From NCBI GenBank assembly GCA_030704615.1, contig CM060732.1, positions 28,563,053 to 28,627,052 on the forward strand: DNA of 64,000 nt. The letters are read 5' to 3'. The translations under genes were made by a program, and so were the position numbers. Shown piece by piece: positions 44,401 to 56,115 of this stretch. Under the pieces are notes generated by a model. It saw nothing but the letters and a program-made list of their open reading frames with translations. It ran no database searches and was not told where the DNA came from. The stretch's first letter is position 1, and the number at the start of each line of letters is the position of its first letter. The DNA comes from Takakia lepidozioides (taxonomy: Eukaryota; Streptophyta; Takakiopsida; Takakiales; Takakiaceae).

Positions 44401-47400
44401 TGGGATTATAGCCCAATGATGAGCCTCGTCGCGCGCACAATCGCGAAAGGAAAAAAGACGACGTCGATCCGAGGCCTAGAGTCCGGTGACGAGGTGGGTT
44501 AGGCTCAAAAACCGCCCACCCGTGAGATGTGTCGCTAAGCTTGGCGGAGGGTCAACGGTCGATGGAGGGAATTCTTCTCGCTATTCTAAACTACCAGCCA
44601 ACACAGGGTCCAACTCCCATGCTTGCGGGGCAAAATTCGTTCGTGTCTCCTACGGACTCTACTCCTAACTAATTGTCTTCCAAGACTTCTTTATTAGCAT
44701 TAACACGGCTTCATCCCGGAGCTATCAATGTTCCCGGAAGGTCCTCTTCGTCTAGAGTGACTTCTTCCGAAAGCCTCTACACAGCGTTAAGGACAAGCCG
44801 CTTAGGTCGGGGTTGCTTCACAAACACGCTCTCTCGGATCGCACGTGTGTGCAAAGGGGCCGCCAGCGTTCCCGCTATCCGGAGGGGAGAGCATACCCTA
44901 GCCTAGAAGAAGAGTGCTTTATTGGACAATATCCCAATTTCCCGCTAATTTTTAGGGCTCATGGCTCCTTTCTAGAAATAGAGTTCAATAAAGAAAATGG
45001 GAAACATATTATCCTAGGCAAGCTTTTATAATTAGGAAATAGAAATAAAAATCCTAGATTTAATTACCTCTATTCCTATTTTCTGGTAATTTTCTAAGCA
45101 GAAAACCCCTTTAAAGCTAATTACTTTAGGCTGGAAATTCGCATTAGGTAGGAGTTTATTTGAGCTTTCCAATGACCTATGGCTTGGCCTCTAGATAATT
45201 CACTAACCCCTTTTATCATTGCCCAAAATCCTTTATCATGGTGAGGGAACCATAGGGGATCCGAATGGCCCTATAGGTCAAAACACCCCCCTAGGCCCTT
45301 AATAAACAACCCTAGCCCCTAGGTCTCAAGTTCAAATCTCCTTAGAGCTGGACTGGTTTCTCATCCAACGGATGAAAAAACTGATTTTTTCATCCACTGT
45401 TCGTCCATGCAATTGGATGAAAAATTGCATTCCTCATCCTCTCTTCATCCACCGTTCATCCATCCCGCAGATGAAATATTGCTTATTTCATCCACCATCA
45501 TCCATTCGTAAGAAAATCAACTCAAGGACACATGCCGGTCCCTCGGTCGTCTCTCTCGTTTGGAACCCCAATGATCCTTGGGTCAAATTCTATGGACTTT
45601 CTTTCCTCTTTCTTTCGCGGAGGTGTCTCATGTTGCCCCGCAAAGCCATTTCGGCTCCAAATAATTTCCTATGACTCTAAACGACGGCACCGAGGTGACC
45701 TTAGCAGCCCTCTTAACTTCAAGATTAGCCAGTAAAAACTACCCCCAATGCACCATCCCTGACCCTCATGCTCTATTAACCTCACTCAAAAGATTAAAGT
45801 GGTCACCCCAATATCTTAGGCCGTCGCGATATCCAGTGGTTAAAACCGATACCCCACGGCTAGCGCCACGCGGCGCGGCGTTACTGGCCCGCCGCCGGCG
45901 CGGGTCCAGTGGGTAATAGCAGGCTCCCGTCGTCTCTGCCGCTCGTGTCGTACCTCTGCGGGCCCAGCTATGGCGCCTGATGCTACCACGTAATGTACTA
46001 GCAACCTGTACTTTGCTCCAGGGGTCAACTCCCCTCATGGGGGAAGGCCGCGCCACCCGTGTTAGATGCGCATTTCCATGGCGATTCTAGACAACCTCCT
46101 TGGTTGACCTCCAGCCTAGAGGCGCCGACACTTTAGTGCTGGGCTCTGCCTTTTTTGGCAGATCTCTACAAAATAGCTTAACCACTTATAAAGCTAGTTA
46201 GCACTGCCTCCCATGGTCATCCATGGCCATGGGGCTTATGAACATGTAAATGGACTTAATAATATGAAAATTTTGGCGATAGCTTCGCCGTCTCATGCAA
46301 TATGGCCGTTGCCTTTAAGCTAGAAATGGAACTTTGACAAGAGTTTTGTTACTTCATGCAAGCTTGCCTTCTCCTTAAACTTAATAATGGACATCTACCA
46401 TCACTTCCCTGACGTCATTGGGTTAGATTCCTAAAGGCCCTGTCTCTTTGGGCTTCACACCTATACTCATCACACATGTACATAAAGCTTCACACACATC
46501 ATCTTTGAAAGAGGGTTAGTTTTTATAAATTTCTAGCAAACAATGCTATAAAGTCCCTTCTTGGGAAAGTTTAAACAACACGGAACAATTGAATTCAGAG
46601 GTCAACATAATATGATAAGTCACCCTCTGAAACAAGTGAAGCTCGGGATGCACTAAATCGTTCGGTAGAATGGTACTCAAATCTGGTCCTCCTCGTCCTT
46701 AAGTCTCCCACTTCATGGAGTGCTTTCTCTACTTCTTGCCTCACATGGCCACAAGGCCTTGAGCTAGGACTATCCCGCTCTCACTATGCTTGCTTTTACT
46801 ACTAGAGAGCCACAAGCTCAACCCTCTAGGATCTAACTCCCTCAAGCTCAAAACTAACTACACAAGCAAGAGGCCAAAGCAAAGAAATGAGTCTAGATGA
46901 AGAACAAGAAGAACTTGCTCTTCTTTTATTGTGTTTTTGGGGCCTCTAAAACCAGTGAAGGATAGTCTTAAACTATTATTTCCTACATGAGTTTATAATT
47001 TTAAAATGATAGAACACGATAAACTAATAACATTGGATGGAAAACCTTGGAAATAATGATAAATGTGGTTTTTTCATCCATCCAGCTCTCAGGTCGAAAT
47101 TCCCTTTTTCATCCATTGGATGAGCTAGAATTCCATTTAATCGCCCTTCGTAAATGCCTCCGACTTGATAATTTGATGTCGTCTTTCATCACCTTGATAA
47201 ATCACCGAACTTGGTGACAAATTATAATTAGATGCCCCGTAGCTGCCCGTAAATTCTCAGGGGAATCGGGGAAGAAAAACCAATCATTTCGCTGGTTTCG
47301 CCATATAGGCAGTTTGCCGCTTCCTGGTAGTTAAAATACTGGTGGTTCCCCAGGGGGTCTTTGGCCCTGCCACTGGGTCACAGTTCATCTGGAGTTCCCT

Positions 47401-47880
47401 CCTACTTAATTTGCATCACTGAGGAGTTCAAAACTTCACCGGGAAGCTCCTTCACCCGTCGTTTGTTCCGATGCAGCATTTGCTTTGTCGCGATATTTCA
47501 TCGCTATACAGATTGTTTCCTCCAATTGCCAAGACTCCTTGCCGTGTGCTCCTACTGGACTTGAAAGGCGGGAGAATAGAGAGATCGCAATCCGGGACTG
47601 GAATAGTCGTCATGTATTGTTTCGAACATGTGCATATTGTCGTTACTGGTACCGAATTGACAGCCTAGTTCGCTGTCGATGCAGCGTCCTAGGGTCATTT
47701 TGACGTCAGAGCTTTTCTTCATGGTCGTCACAGATATGATCTAAGTTCATACGTGCTTTACCAGCGATTCCCAGATAACTCGCAAATTGCCCTACTTTGG
47801 CAGTACAATGCCTAAACTGTCTGCCTTAAGATAAAAAATGATCTGAAAAGAAATTTGTATCAATATATGCATCTACAGAT
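44401..47880. other. Intergenic; no gene recognised
   Basis: Contains TCATCC-rich low-order repetition at about 45360-45510 and again near 47070-47120, and a GC-rich patch at 45.83-46.07 kb. Short open frames have no recognisable content. The composition suggests old transposon remnants, but no ends or domains were found. Confidence 0.5.
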
Positions 47881-48660
47881 ATATGCACCGTTCATTATGG
47901 AAGAAAAGACACAGTTGAAGCTCGCGTGGTCACAAGTGGTTCCAAGAGTTGGGGGTCACCTGACAGAGACTAATGCGGTCTTTCTCGATGGTGCAACAAC
48001 ATTGCCTCCAAACCCACATGTGGTCTCCGAGAGCAGAAACGGATGTTGCTGGTCTTAAGTGTCAATGGTCTTCTGTGCTACCGGCCACCTCCTACGGGAG
48101 GTGAGGTTCCACCTGAGGAAAATTATTATTCGTGTGCCTGCAAGACCTTTTGTGGTGCCAAGACCTGTTTCTAAGACTTGTATTGACTCATTTTCATGTT
48201 GCGATTTGATCATGCATCAAGAGAGATACTCTTTTCAAAATGTTGGAGTGTTTCATTCCCCCGGAGATTATGAAAAAAAATCCTTAATTTGGTCTGCGAA
48301 GCATTGCAAAGATATAACTGAACATATTAAGCCTAGAATGAAATATCATATTAAAAATATTAAGAGTATTCTAGTCAAGTTTCCTGGGAGAGATATTGCT
48401 AAGCATGGGCAAATTCTCCTGGTGGATGATGACCCATCCAAGGCTCTAAGAAACCCAGTGAATACAAGATTCTTCCCAATCACATTCAAGGAATCAAATA
48501 CTGACGATGATTTGGTTGACATCACTAAAGCAATGTGGCATTCTATCTCTGGCATGGTTGGTGCCCCGTCCGTTGTTCATTATGTCAGCGAGAACTCCTC
48601 CACATCCTCCAGCCCACCTATTGATCGACATCAAGTCTACTGGTCCTAGTTTGGAAAATA
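47880..48660 (+). pseudogene. HAD/FCP1-like phosphatase-family remnant (copy C)
   Basis: After an acceptor-like GAGCAG at 48036 the frame reads RMLLVLSVNGLLCYRPPP. This is HAD motif I with Ser (AGT, 48058-48060) where the nucleophile Asp belongs. A frameshift near 48120-48130 leads into VPARPFVVPRPVSKTCIDSF, then KSLIWSAKHCKDI, and the C-terminal signature ILLVDDDPSKALRNPVNTRF (about 48415-48475) with FPITF...LVDITKAMWHSISGM. Active FCP1/NIF enzymes dephosphorylate proteins such as the RNA polymerase II tail. Here the missing Asp and the frameshift argue for a dead copy or a non-catalytic binding protein. A Ser-rich stretch at 48933-49178 could be a further exon. Confidence 0.7.
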
Positions 48661-49900
48661 CATTGATCATTCTCTTTGGCACCCACCACAAAAGGAACCC
48701 GATTATCTCGGTATGTATTTAACATTGCCGAATATATTGACATTGTGTATTGCACGTAATTGTTGTTTACTTTTTACGAATTTTATGCGCAAAACCTCCA
48801 TTTGATCTTTGACGTATATTGACTTGACATGACATTTCCTGAAATTCAATGTTATCTGTGGATTTACTCTAACAATTCTTGGCTGAGCTGCTTTCGCACA
48901 GTATTATTCAAGTGTCAAGTGAGGAATAAAATTTGACAGGAGAAAAAAGAAGATCGAGAGCGGAAGACGGAGCAGAAGGCCCACGAGCTTCAAGGGCATC
49001 AAGGTCATCAAGTACAGCTACAAGTCATATTTCTGATGATATGTTCGATCAACCTCCGAATGTATCTATTTCCTCGGGTGCTTGGAGTGCATCAAGCAGT
49101 GTTAACCAACAGCGACTTCGCACATATGCCTTGAGTCTGAGCCGTTTGGGAGGAAACTCTATACTTTTGATGAATTAGACTATCGGATATGTGTCTTGAA
49201 ACGATCACAGATTTTAGTCCTCAAGATCATGAACCTCCACTGGCCAGCGACCGGTCCGTTCTTTCTCTCACTATTGCGCGAACAATGGGGCATGTGATAA
49301 TCGCAACCACTTCAACAAATTGCTTCAGTGCGAGCCGTTTAGGAGGAGGTTATACGTTATGAATGACTTAGAGTGCTATATTCAATACTAGTCGCATATG
49401 AGTTTCAAACTCGTGACACATTATTTTCCATTACAGATGAACCTCCACTGGTCACCCTTATTTGATTGAGTATTTCGCGGCATTGCGCTGCGAGACTTAT
49501 TTAAATTGACGTCCTTATGAAATAAAACATGAATGTTTGTCATGAATGTCTCCGCATACTCTTTCTTTTCATGTCATGGTATTTTGTCATTGTGCCATGT
49601 TTGGTTCACGTATGTGATTGGTATTTGTGGCTACCTTTAATAAAATATTTTGGTTCATCCTCAAAACATGGCGTGGTTCAATACATCATCTAATTTCTCT
49701 CATTCAACTCTTCCGAAACGTCGAGTGGACAGTGGAAGTTGCTTTACGAACCGAATATATATTGGTTTTTCTTCCAAAGTTTGTAAATAATATTGTTTTT
49801 AATTCCCCATATTATATATTAATAGATAAAGAGTTATCTATATTCGTACATTTATGTTTAAAATGATTTAAATTAATGATTTATTATTTAAAAAACATAT
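48661..49900. other. Spacer between copy C and the CVNH gene
   Basis: One Ser/Arg/Ala-rich open frame (48933-49178) may belong to the HAD-like remnant upstream. From 49.2 to 49.9 kb the sequence is A+T-rich with no supported feature. Confidence 0.45.
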
Positions 49901-51099
49901 TCATATTTTTCTCGTTATTTCTTGACCAAATTTAAGTGCAGAATTACTTAAAATTGTGTTTAAACCATCACGGACATGGATACACGCATCATACTGAACA
50001 TTTATTTGCCTATTTGAGCTTCGATCTTCAGTGGAGCATCTTCCTGCCTCCGAATGCAGAATGATAAGCTCCTCATGACCAGCATCAATTGGCGTGGATT
50101 CAAGCAAAGAGCGTCGGCGACAATTGTTCCAAGCCAAACTCCCGTCATTGTTTGCGACATTGTTTTGTATGTCGTAGGAGGTATCCTCATTGGTGCCATC
50201 TACCTTCTTGCAACGAGCATAAACAAAGAATCCCGATCCACGTATCAGGTTAGTTCCTTCTGAGGTGCATGACGCCAAGAAATCGGATCCCTGCACCGAG
50301 TTCCCATTGTTGTTGCCTAGAAAGGGATTGAGATCTAAAAAAGAAATCACGCTATGTCCATTTCTATTTGTGCAAGAGGCTGAGAGGACGTTTCCCGAGA
50401 TATATATAGATGTTATGTCGCAAGATGCAGTAAATTCACCACACTGTGTTGAACGCCACCACATACACACATCCTTGAATTAATCATTTGTATCTTCGTC
50501 CGTTGGACAGTGGAACAGTAAATGCACAAATCAAAATTACGATGCATATTGGGGGAAATTTGTCATTCCAACAGCACAAATCCAAATGCTCAAGTGATGT
50601 AGGCGGTATGAGTTCGTCAAAGTTGATCGAAAAGTGCCATAGGTATATCACCTACAGCACCATACCGAGACCCTACCCTATATAAATTGATGACACCGAA
50701 CTCCAAAAACACCCACAATAATGGATAGGGTGATTATCGAGGATCCACTACAAGATATGAAGATGAGTGCAAACCATGAGCATGCCGAGGAAACAGCTAG
50801 CTCATGTGGAACAGTGAAAGAATCAAGAGCACTGGGCAATCACGGAATCACGGGTTCCTAGAGCAGATTAGAACTCCACAACGTACGATAAGCAATGACA
50901 ACAATTCCTAGTTCATCAACTAGCTGCACTGATACGTCTGGTCGAATAATATCAACAACAACAAAACACATAAGGGAGGACGTGACAATTTCCACTTGTT
51001 GCAGACACTTACTATTGCTTGAGCTCTGTTGAGCATTGCCAGTATACAAAGAAGCCCCGACGTAGCTAGAACCGCCATCTTTTGCGATGAATTAGCCAT
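49901..51099 (-). CDS. Secreted cyanovirin-N homology (CVNH) domain protein
   Basis: Two exons on the minus strand: 51099-51013 (29 codons, donor ATA|GTAAGT) and 50443-49901 (acceptor CACAG), joined in phase for 209 residues; an alternative in-frame acceptor 27 bp upstream would add nine. Exon 1 is a textbook signal peptide: MANSSQKMAVL, a hydrophobic core (LLCILAML), then NRAQA. Residues about 30-132 form a CVNH domain: CGEFTASCDITSIYISGNVL, SASCTNRNGHSVISFLDLNP, FLGNNNGN, then FFVYARC and NNVANNDGSLAW, the expected two-lobed pattern. A roughly 75-residue tail (RRRSLLESTPIDAGHEELII onward) is unrecognised. CVNH proteins are mannose-binding lectins known from cyanobacteria, fungi and the fern Ceratopteris. 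The intact frame, signal and splice sites suggest a functional gene; carbohydrate binding is inferred. Confidence 0.85.
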
Positions 51100-52214
51100 G
51101 ATATTGATCTTTGCTAGGAGCTTACGTCGATCACTGGAGACCGATGCTTGCGACGGTAGTATAATATCCCACTCGCGAAGATGGCCTTACATCATACTCA
51201 TGTGGTGTCTCGATGGTGCCTGCAAAGAAAGTTGCTAGTGCTGAATCCTCGGCAGTGTTGAGATGGGTAGTCCTGCAACACTGAGTATCGTGATTGATGA
51301 TGCAGCGTCCTTTCTCTCCCGTCTTATTCTATACTAGGGTGTCCCTTCACTGGAAGTTAAAGAAATTTTATCTTTATCTCCCGTCTTGCTCGGGCCTCGC
51401 GGGAGTAGGTTACTTTCTTACCCCCAAACTGGTCTGTCCTGACGTCATTACTCGGGACCAGCCATTAATCGTTAATCGCCAGATTTCGACCTCGCCTGGG
51501 TGCCTGCCGACACAAGTAACGGAAATGAGGTTGAAAAAGCAATTAAAAAAAATCAGGGATTTTGCCAAAAGCTGATTTGATGGGCCCACCATTCGCCAGA
51601 GGGGCCGGAGGAGGGAGGCACATGTCACCATATTGAAGAGAGGCATTTTATAACGGAGGAGCCAGATCCCACCGACCACCTGTAGGACATCGCCCAATTG
51701 CGAGTAGGTGGCGTGGAGCGAGCTATGCTGTCCATTTTCCTACATATATATATATGTAAATATACTATGTATAGACATTTACAATGTTTATTGTTGGCTT
51801 GGGGATAGAGAGTAGAGAATTCCAGAACAACAATAGAGGAAAATGCCCCTCGACTCAATGAGTAGCATCACCGCCAGGCTACGGCAATGCGTGCAGCGCC
51901 GCCTGCAAGATGGTGGAAGTGTTGGCGCTGGCAACATGAGCGACAGCAGTTCGGCCAAGGGAGGCCTACACACGACTCATATACAACCAGGCGTTTTGCA
52001 ACATTGGGCCCCACACTAGTCATGAGACCTCGTTCAGCTCGTCTGTGAAGCTAAACTCCCGTCCCCATGATATTCTCCTTTCCTCTAGGGTTCGGTACTG
52101 ACACAAGGATATAAGCTCACCAGAACGTGCTTTGCCGTTATCAATTCGAGAGGACACAAGGCTAGTACCAATCATAAACCGCTATAGAGCATCAAGAGAA
52201 GTTCATCCAAACAC
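51100..52214. other. CVNH upstream region; no gene recognised
   Basis: Probable promoter of the CVNH gene on its left edge. The remainder has only short open frames without recognisable content and a TATATATATATA stretch near 51745. Confidence 0.45.
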
Positions 52215-54870
52215 ATGAGCATATCCAAGTACACTGGCAAGTTTAGCACACAAAACATCCTTGCTTATGGTAGGGAGGCTCTGGAGATCTATGAGCAAAT
52301 GATACTGGAAGGGGTGATACCCGACAGGGTCACGTTTACTCTGCTAATGAAGGCACCTTCTTCAACACATTTCACCCTGTTTGGAGTGAGTTTGACATGA
52401 TACTGCCAATGTGACAACAGGAAGTATGCAGAAACATGTAACAGAGACGAGGAGAAGTTGTGGAATGAATACTTTTCTGACCTATCATTGTGGAGACAAC
52501 TTGTATGCTAAATGTAAGTGTTTGACAATGTAACTCAACGAGATGTGGTCTCTTGGAAGCCATGATCACGGGATATGCTCAGCATGGGTATGGTAGGGAG
52601 GCTCTGGAGATCTATGAGCAAATGATACTGGAAGGGGTGGTACCCGAAAGGGTCACGTTTACTCTGTTAATGAAGGCACCTTCTTCAACACATTTCACCC
52701 TGTTTGGAGTGAGTTTGACATGATACTGCCAATGTGACAACAGGGAAGTATGCAGAAACAGGTAACAAAGACGAGGAGAAGCTGTGGAATGAATACTTTT
52801 ATGACCCCAGTCAATGGTGGGACAATCGAGGCAAGAAGATGAATGCGTGTTCGATTACAGAGAGTAGTAGATGCAATTGAGCATAGGAACTAGTGTGATA
52901 AGTTGAGTTGGGTGTTTCCTAGCACAAATCTAGGCTGTCATTGTCAGCTGATAGTAGCAAGACAAGGGTGTATGTATGATTTGTGCAGAGGCATGGATAG
53001 CTGAAGGAGCAGGGATAGTGTGTGGGTGGACAGATTCATCCAAGAGGGCCGGACTTCAAGCTCCAGATGACCTATGATTCCATGTGGATCAATAGCTACA
53101 ATAAACCTGCATGGGTAGATGGTCAACTAAAGGCAGCATTTGCAGCGGCACAGTTGATAGAATCAGGCACCTCAACCATGACCACAACTTCTGAAAGAGG
53201 ATCAAGAGAGGGAGTCCACAATGCCTCTTCTGGCACTTCTGGGCATGTTTGTGTGGAAGGCAGACTGACAGATCAGGCACTGCTAGTCCAGGCATTCTTC
53301 AACACATTTCAACATGTTTTTTTCCTCTTATCAGAGTAGCAGATGCAATTGAGCATAGAAACTAGTGTGATAAGTTGAGTTGGGTGTTTCATGGTCGGTC
53401 AATCCATGGGTCATGACACAAGGTCAAGGACAATGTGGTGAGGGCACCTTCTTCTTCGACCTATTTCACCCTGTTTTTCCATCTCATCAAGCACCTCAAC
53501 CATGACCACAGCTTCTGGAAGAGGATCAAGAGAGGGAGTCCAGGGAGGCTTTGGAGACCTATGAGCAAATGATGGGGGAAGGGGTGAAGCCCAACCACAT
53601 CACGTTCCTTTGCATTTGCAATGCGTGTGCAAGCCGGGGAGCCCTGGAAAAGGGCAAAGAGGTCCATGATGACATCGTCAAAGCTGGAATTGTACCAGAT
53701 GTCATTGTGAACACTACCCTGGTGGACATGTATGCCAAATGTGGGTGCATTAAGGATGCAAAGGCAGTTTTGAAAGTTCAACAATATGCAGGCTGAACGA
53801 GATGTGGTGTCCTGGAGCGCGATGCTTGCAGGGTATGCACAGCAGGGAGGGGGGGGTGGAGGCTTTGGAGACCTATGAGTAAATGATGGGGGAAGGGGTG
53901 AAGCCCAACCACATCACGTTTGTGTGCGTTTGCAATGCATGCGCAAGCCTGGCAGCTCTGGAAAGGCAAAGAGGCCCATGGCGACATGGTCAGGGCTGGA
54001 ATTGTACCCGATGTCATTCTGAACAATGCCCTCATGGACATATATGCCAAATGTGGGAGCATTGAGGATGTGAAGGCAGTGTTCAACAATATGGCTGAAT
54101 GAAATGTGGTGTCGTGGACCGCGATGCTTGCAGGGTATGCACAGCAGGAGTGCGGGACGGAGGCTTTGGAGACCTATGAGCAAATGATGGAAAAAGGGGT
54201 GAAGCCCGACCACATCACATCTGTGGGTTTGCAAGCCTGGCAGCCCTGGAGAAGGGCAAAGAGGTGCAAGGTGACATCGTCAAAGCTGGAATTGTACCAG
54301 ATGTCATTGTGAACACTACCCTGGTGGACATGTATGCCAAATGTGGGTGCATTAAGGATGCAAAGGGAGTTTTCAACACTAGGCTGAACGAAATGTGGTG
54401 TCATTGAAGACGATGCTTGCAGGGTATCCACAGCAGGGACGCGGTATGGGGGCTTTGGAGACCTATGATCAGATGATGGGGGAAGGGGTGAAGCCCAACC
54501 ACATCACGTTTCCATGCATTAGCAATGCGTGTGCAAGCCTGGCAGCTCTGGAAAAAGGCAAAGAGGTCCATGGCGACATGGTCAGAGCTGCAGTTGTACC
54601 AAATGTCATTCTGAACAATACCCTCGTGGACATGTATGAAGGGAGTGTTCGACAGTATGGCTGAATGAGATGTGGTGTCGTGGAATGCGATGATTGCAGG
54701 ATATGCACAGCAAGGGTGCGGGATGGAGGCTTTGGAGACCTATGAGCAAATGATGTGCGAAGGGGGTGAAGCCGGGGTGAAGCCCCACTACATGACGTTT
54801 GTTTGCATGCAATGCGCGTGCAAGCCTGGCAGCCTTTGAAAACAGCCTTTGAAAAAGTGCAAAGAGGTCC
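52215..54870 (+). pseudogene. Tandem array of broken PPR (PLS-type) modules
   Basis: From 53545 the same roughly 300-bp unit recurs five times, with AGGCTTTGGAGACCTATGA at about 53546, 53860, 54161, 54451 (variant) and 54727 (spacings 314, 301, 290, 276). Each unit encodes about one P-L-S triplet: EALETYEQMMGEGVKPNHIT, ALEKGKEVHGDIV, AGIVPDVILNNTLVDMYAKC, RDVVSWTAMLAGYAQQ. Indels and stops break almost every unit. A separate pair of related modules, YGREALEIYEQMILEG with VTFTLLMKAPSST, occurs at 52260 and 52590. No organelle-targeting N-terminus or C-terminal E/DYW domain is seen. It probably began as a PPR gene that expanded by unequal exchange and then decayed. Confidence 0.85.
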
Positions 54871-55212
54871 ATGGTGACATTATCAAATCTGGAATATCTC
54901 TTGATGGTTGGCACCCCCACTTTTTTGCCTTGTTTTCATCCCAAGGATATAATAATGTACTGTACCACTGCAAGAGAGACTTTGAGGGATCTTTGAAAGC
55001 CTAAACACTTTTTCAAATCATACATCAATAAGTTCTACCATGGCCTCTATCCCAGCTTTATGAAGAAATAAATAAATATTTTTTTCTGTTATGCAAAACA
55101 TGTTTAAAATGTAGTTTAAATATGTGATTATTTTATTTTAATATAACATTTTAAGGAATTTTTGCACTTAAGAGTTTTAGGGTGGAGCGATTACGCGACT
55201 AGCCACTTGTTT

Positions 55213-56115
55213 AGAGAGAGATGACTCTGGCCGAGGCCGGCGTAACTAAGAGCCACTTCGTCTTGCGGCTACTGCCCCCTTTCGGGGGTGGGCGTTTTAT
55301 TTAGAATCTAATTCGCCTCTTTTTTATTACTACATTAACCCTCAAGGCCCCGTGAGACCCGTTTAGGGTTTTGATGAAGCAGATTTTTCCATGTACTTTT
55401 TGCAGATTTCAATATGTTTTAATTGTTCCAATCGCATTTACATTTGTGACAGCATGGTCCACCTTCTCAGATTGAAACTAGTAAATTTAACAAATTTTCT
55501 AACCTGTAGAGTTTTTAGAAAACGCAGGGGTCATGAAATTGGAGCATGCAGGAAGGGCCATGTAGAGTTGGCTGTCCACATGGCGAGACATAATTGGTCC
55601 ACAGTTGGGCTCATTCAAGTGGTAATTTTTGTAAGGTTTATCCTTGAATCTAAATATTGTTTGGACCAGGCTCACAATTGTAGTGCATTCCACACCCTCA
55701 CCAGAAGGATTAAGTAAAACATCTCATTATCAATGGGTCAATATTTGGAATGGGCTCATCTTGAATTGCCGAGCTATGGAAGTCATTTTGACGCCTCCTC
55801 AAACACATACAAAGGACCCTAATGAGAACAAATATTGTTTGGCTTGAAATTTCACAATAGTTAGCTAGGATACCATATCACATTTCTATGTGAGAGGCAA
55901 AATCAAGAAAATAAACCCGTCACTCAAATAGCTTGGTCAAAACTCAAGTTTTTTACTTTACAAAATCCAAAAACAAAAAAACCTCGTAATGAAATATTCA
56001 AATCTCTCTTGTCGCATGGTGAATTTCGCATAGGGCCCACCCCTGAAAAGGGGCAGTAGCCACAAGGCGAAGTGGCTCTTAGTTACGACTGCTTCGGCCG
56101 GAGTCTTCTCTCTCT
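55213..56115. mobile_element. Long inverted-repeat (fold-back) element, about 0.9 kb
   Basis: The roughly 82-bp arm at 55213-55294 (AGAGAGAGATGACTCTGGCC start) is repeated inverted at 56033-56115 at about 85 percent identity by eye, including the internal small hairpin CCCCCTTTCGGGGG. The interior (55.3-56.0 kb) is A+T-rich and codes for nothing recognisable. No clear target duplication was found at the edges, so the exact ends and class (Mutator-like MITE or fold-back) are open. Confidence 0.65.

Noticed and set aside
45324-45345. B-box-like AGTTCAAATCTCC that might belong to a tRNA gene
   Set aside because: No matching A box, acceptor stem or terminator at the right spacing. The similar GAGTTCAAATTTG at 22872 failed the same way.
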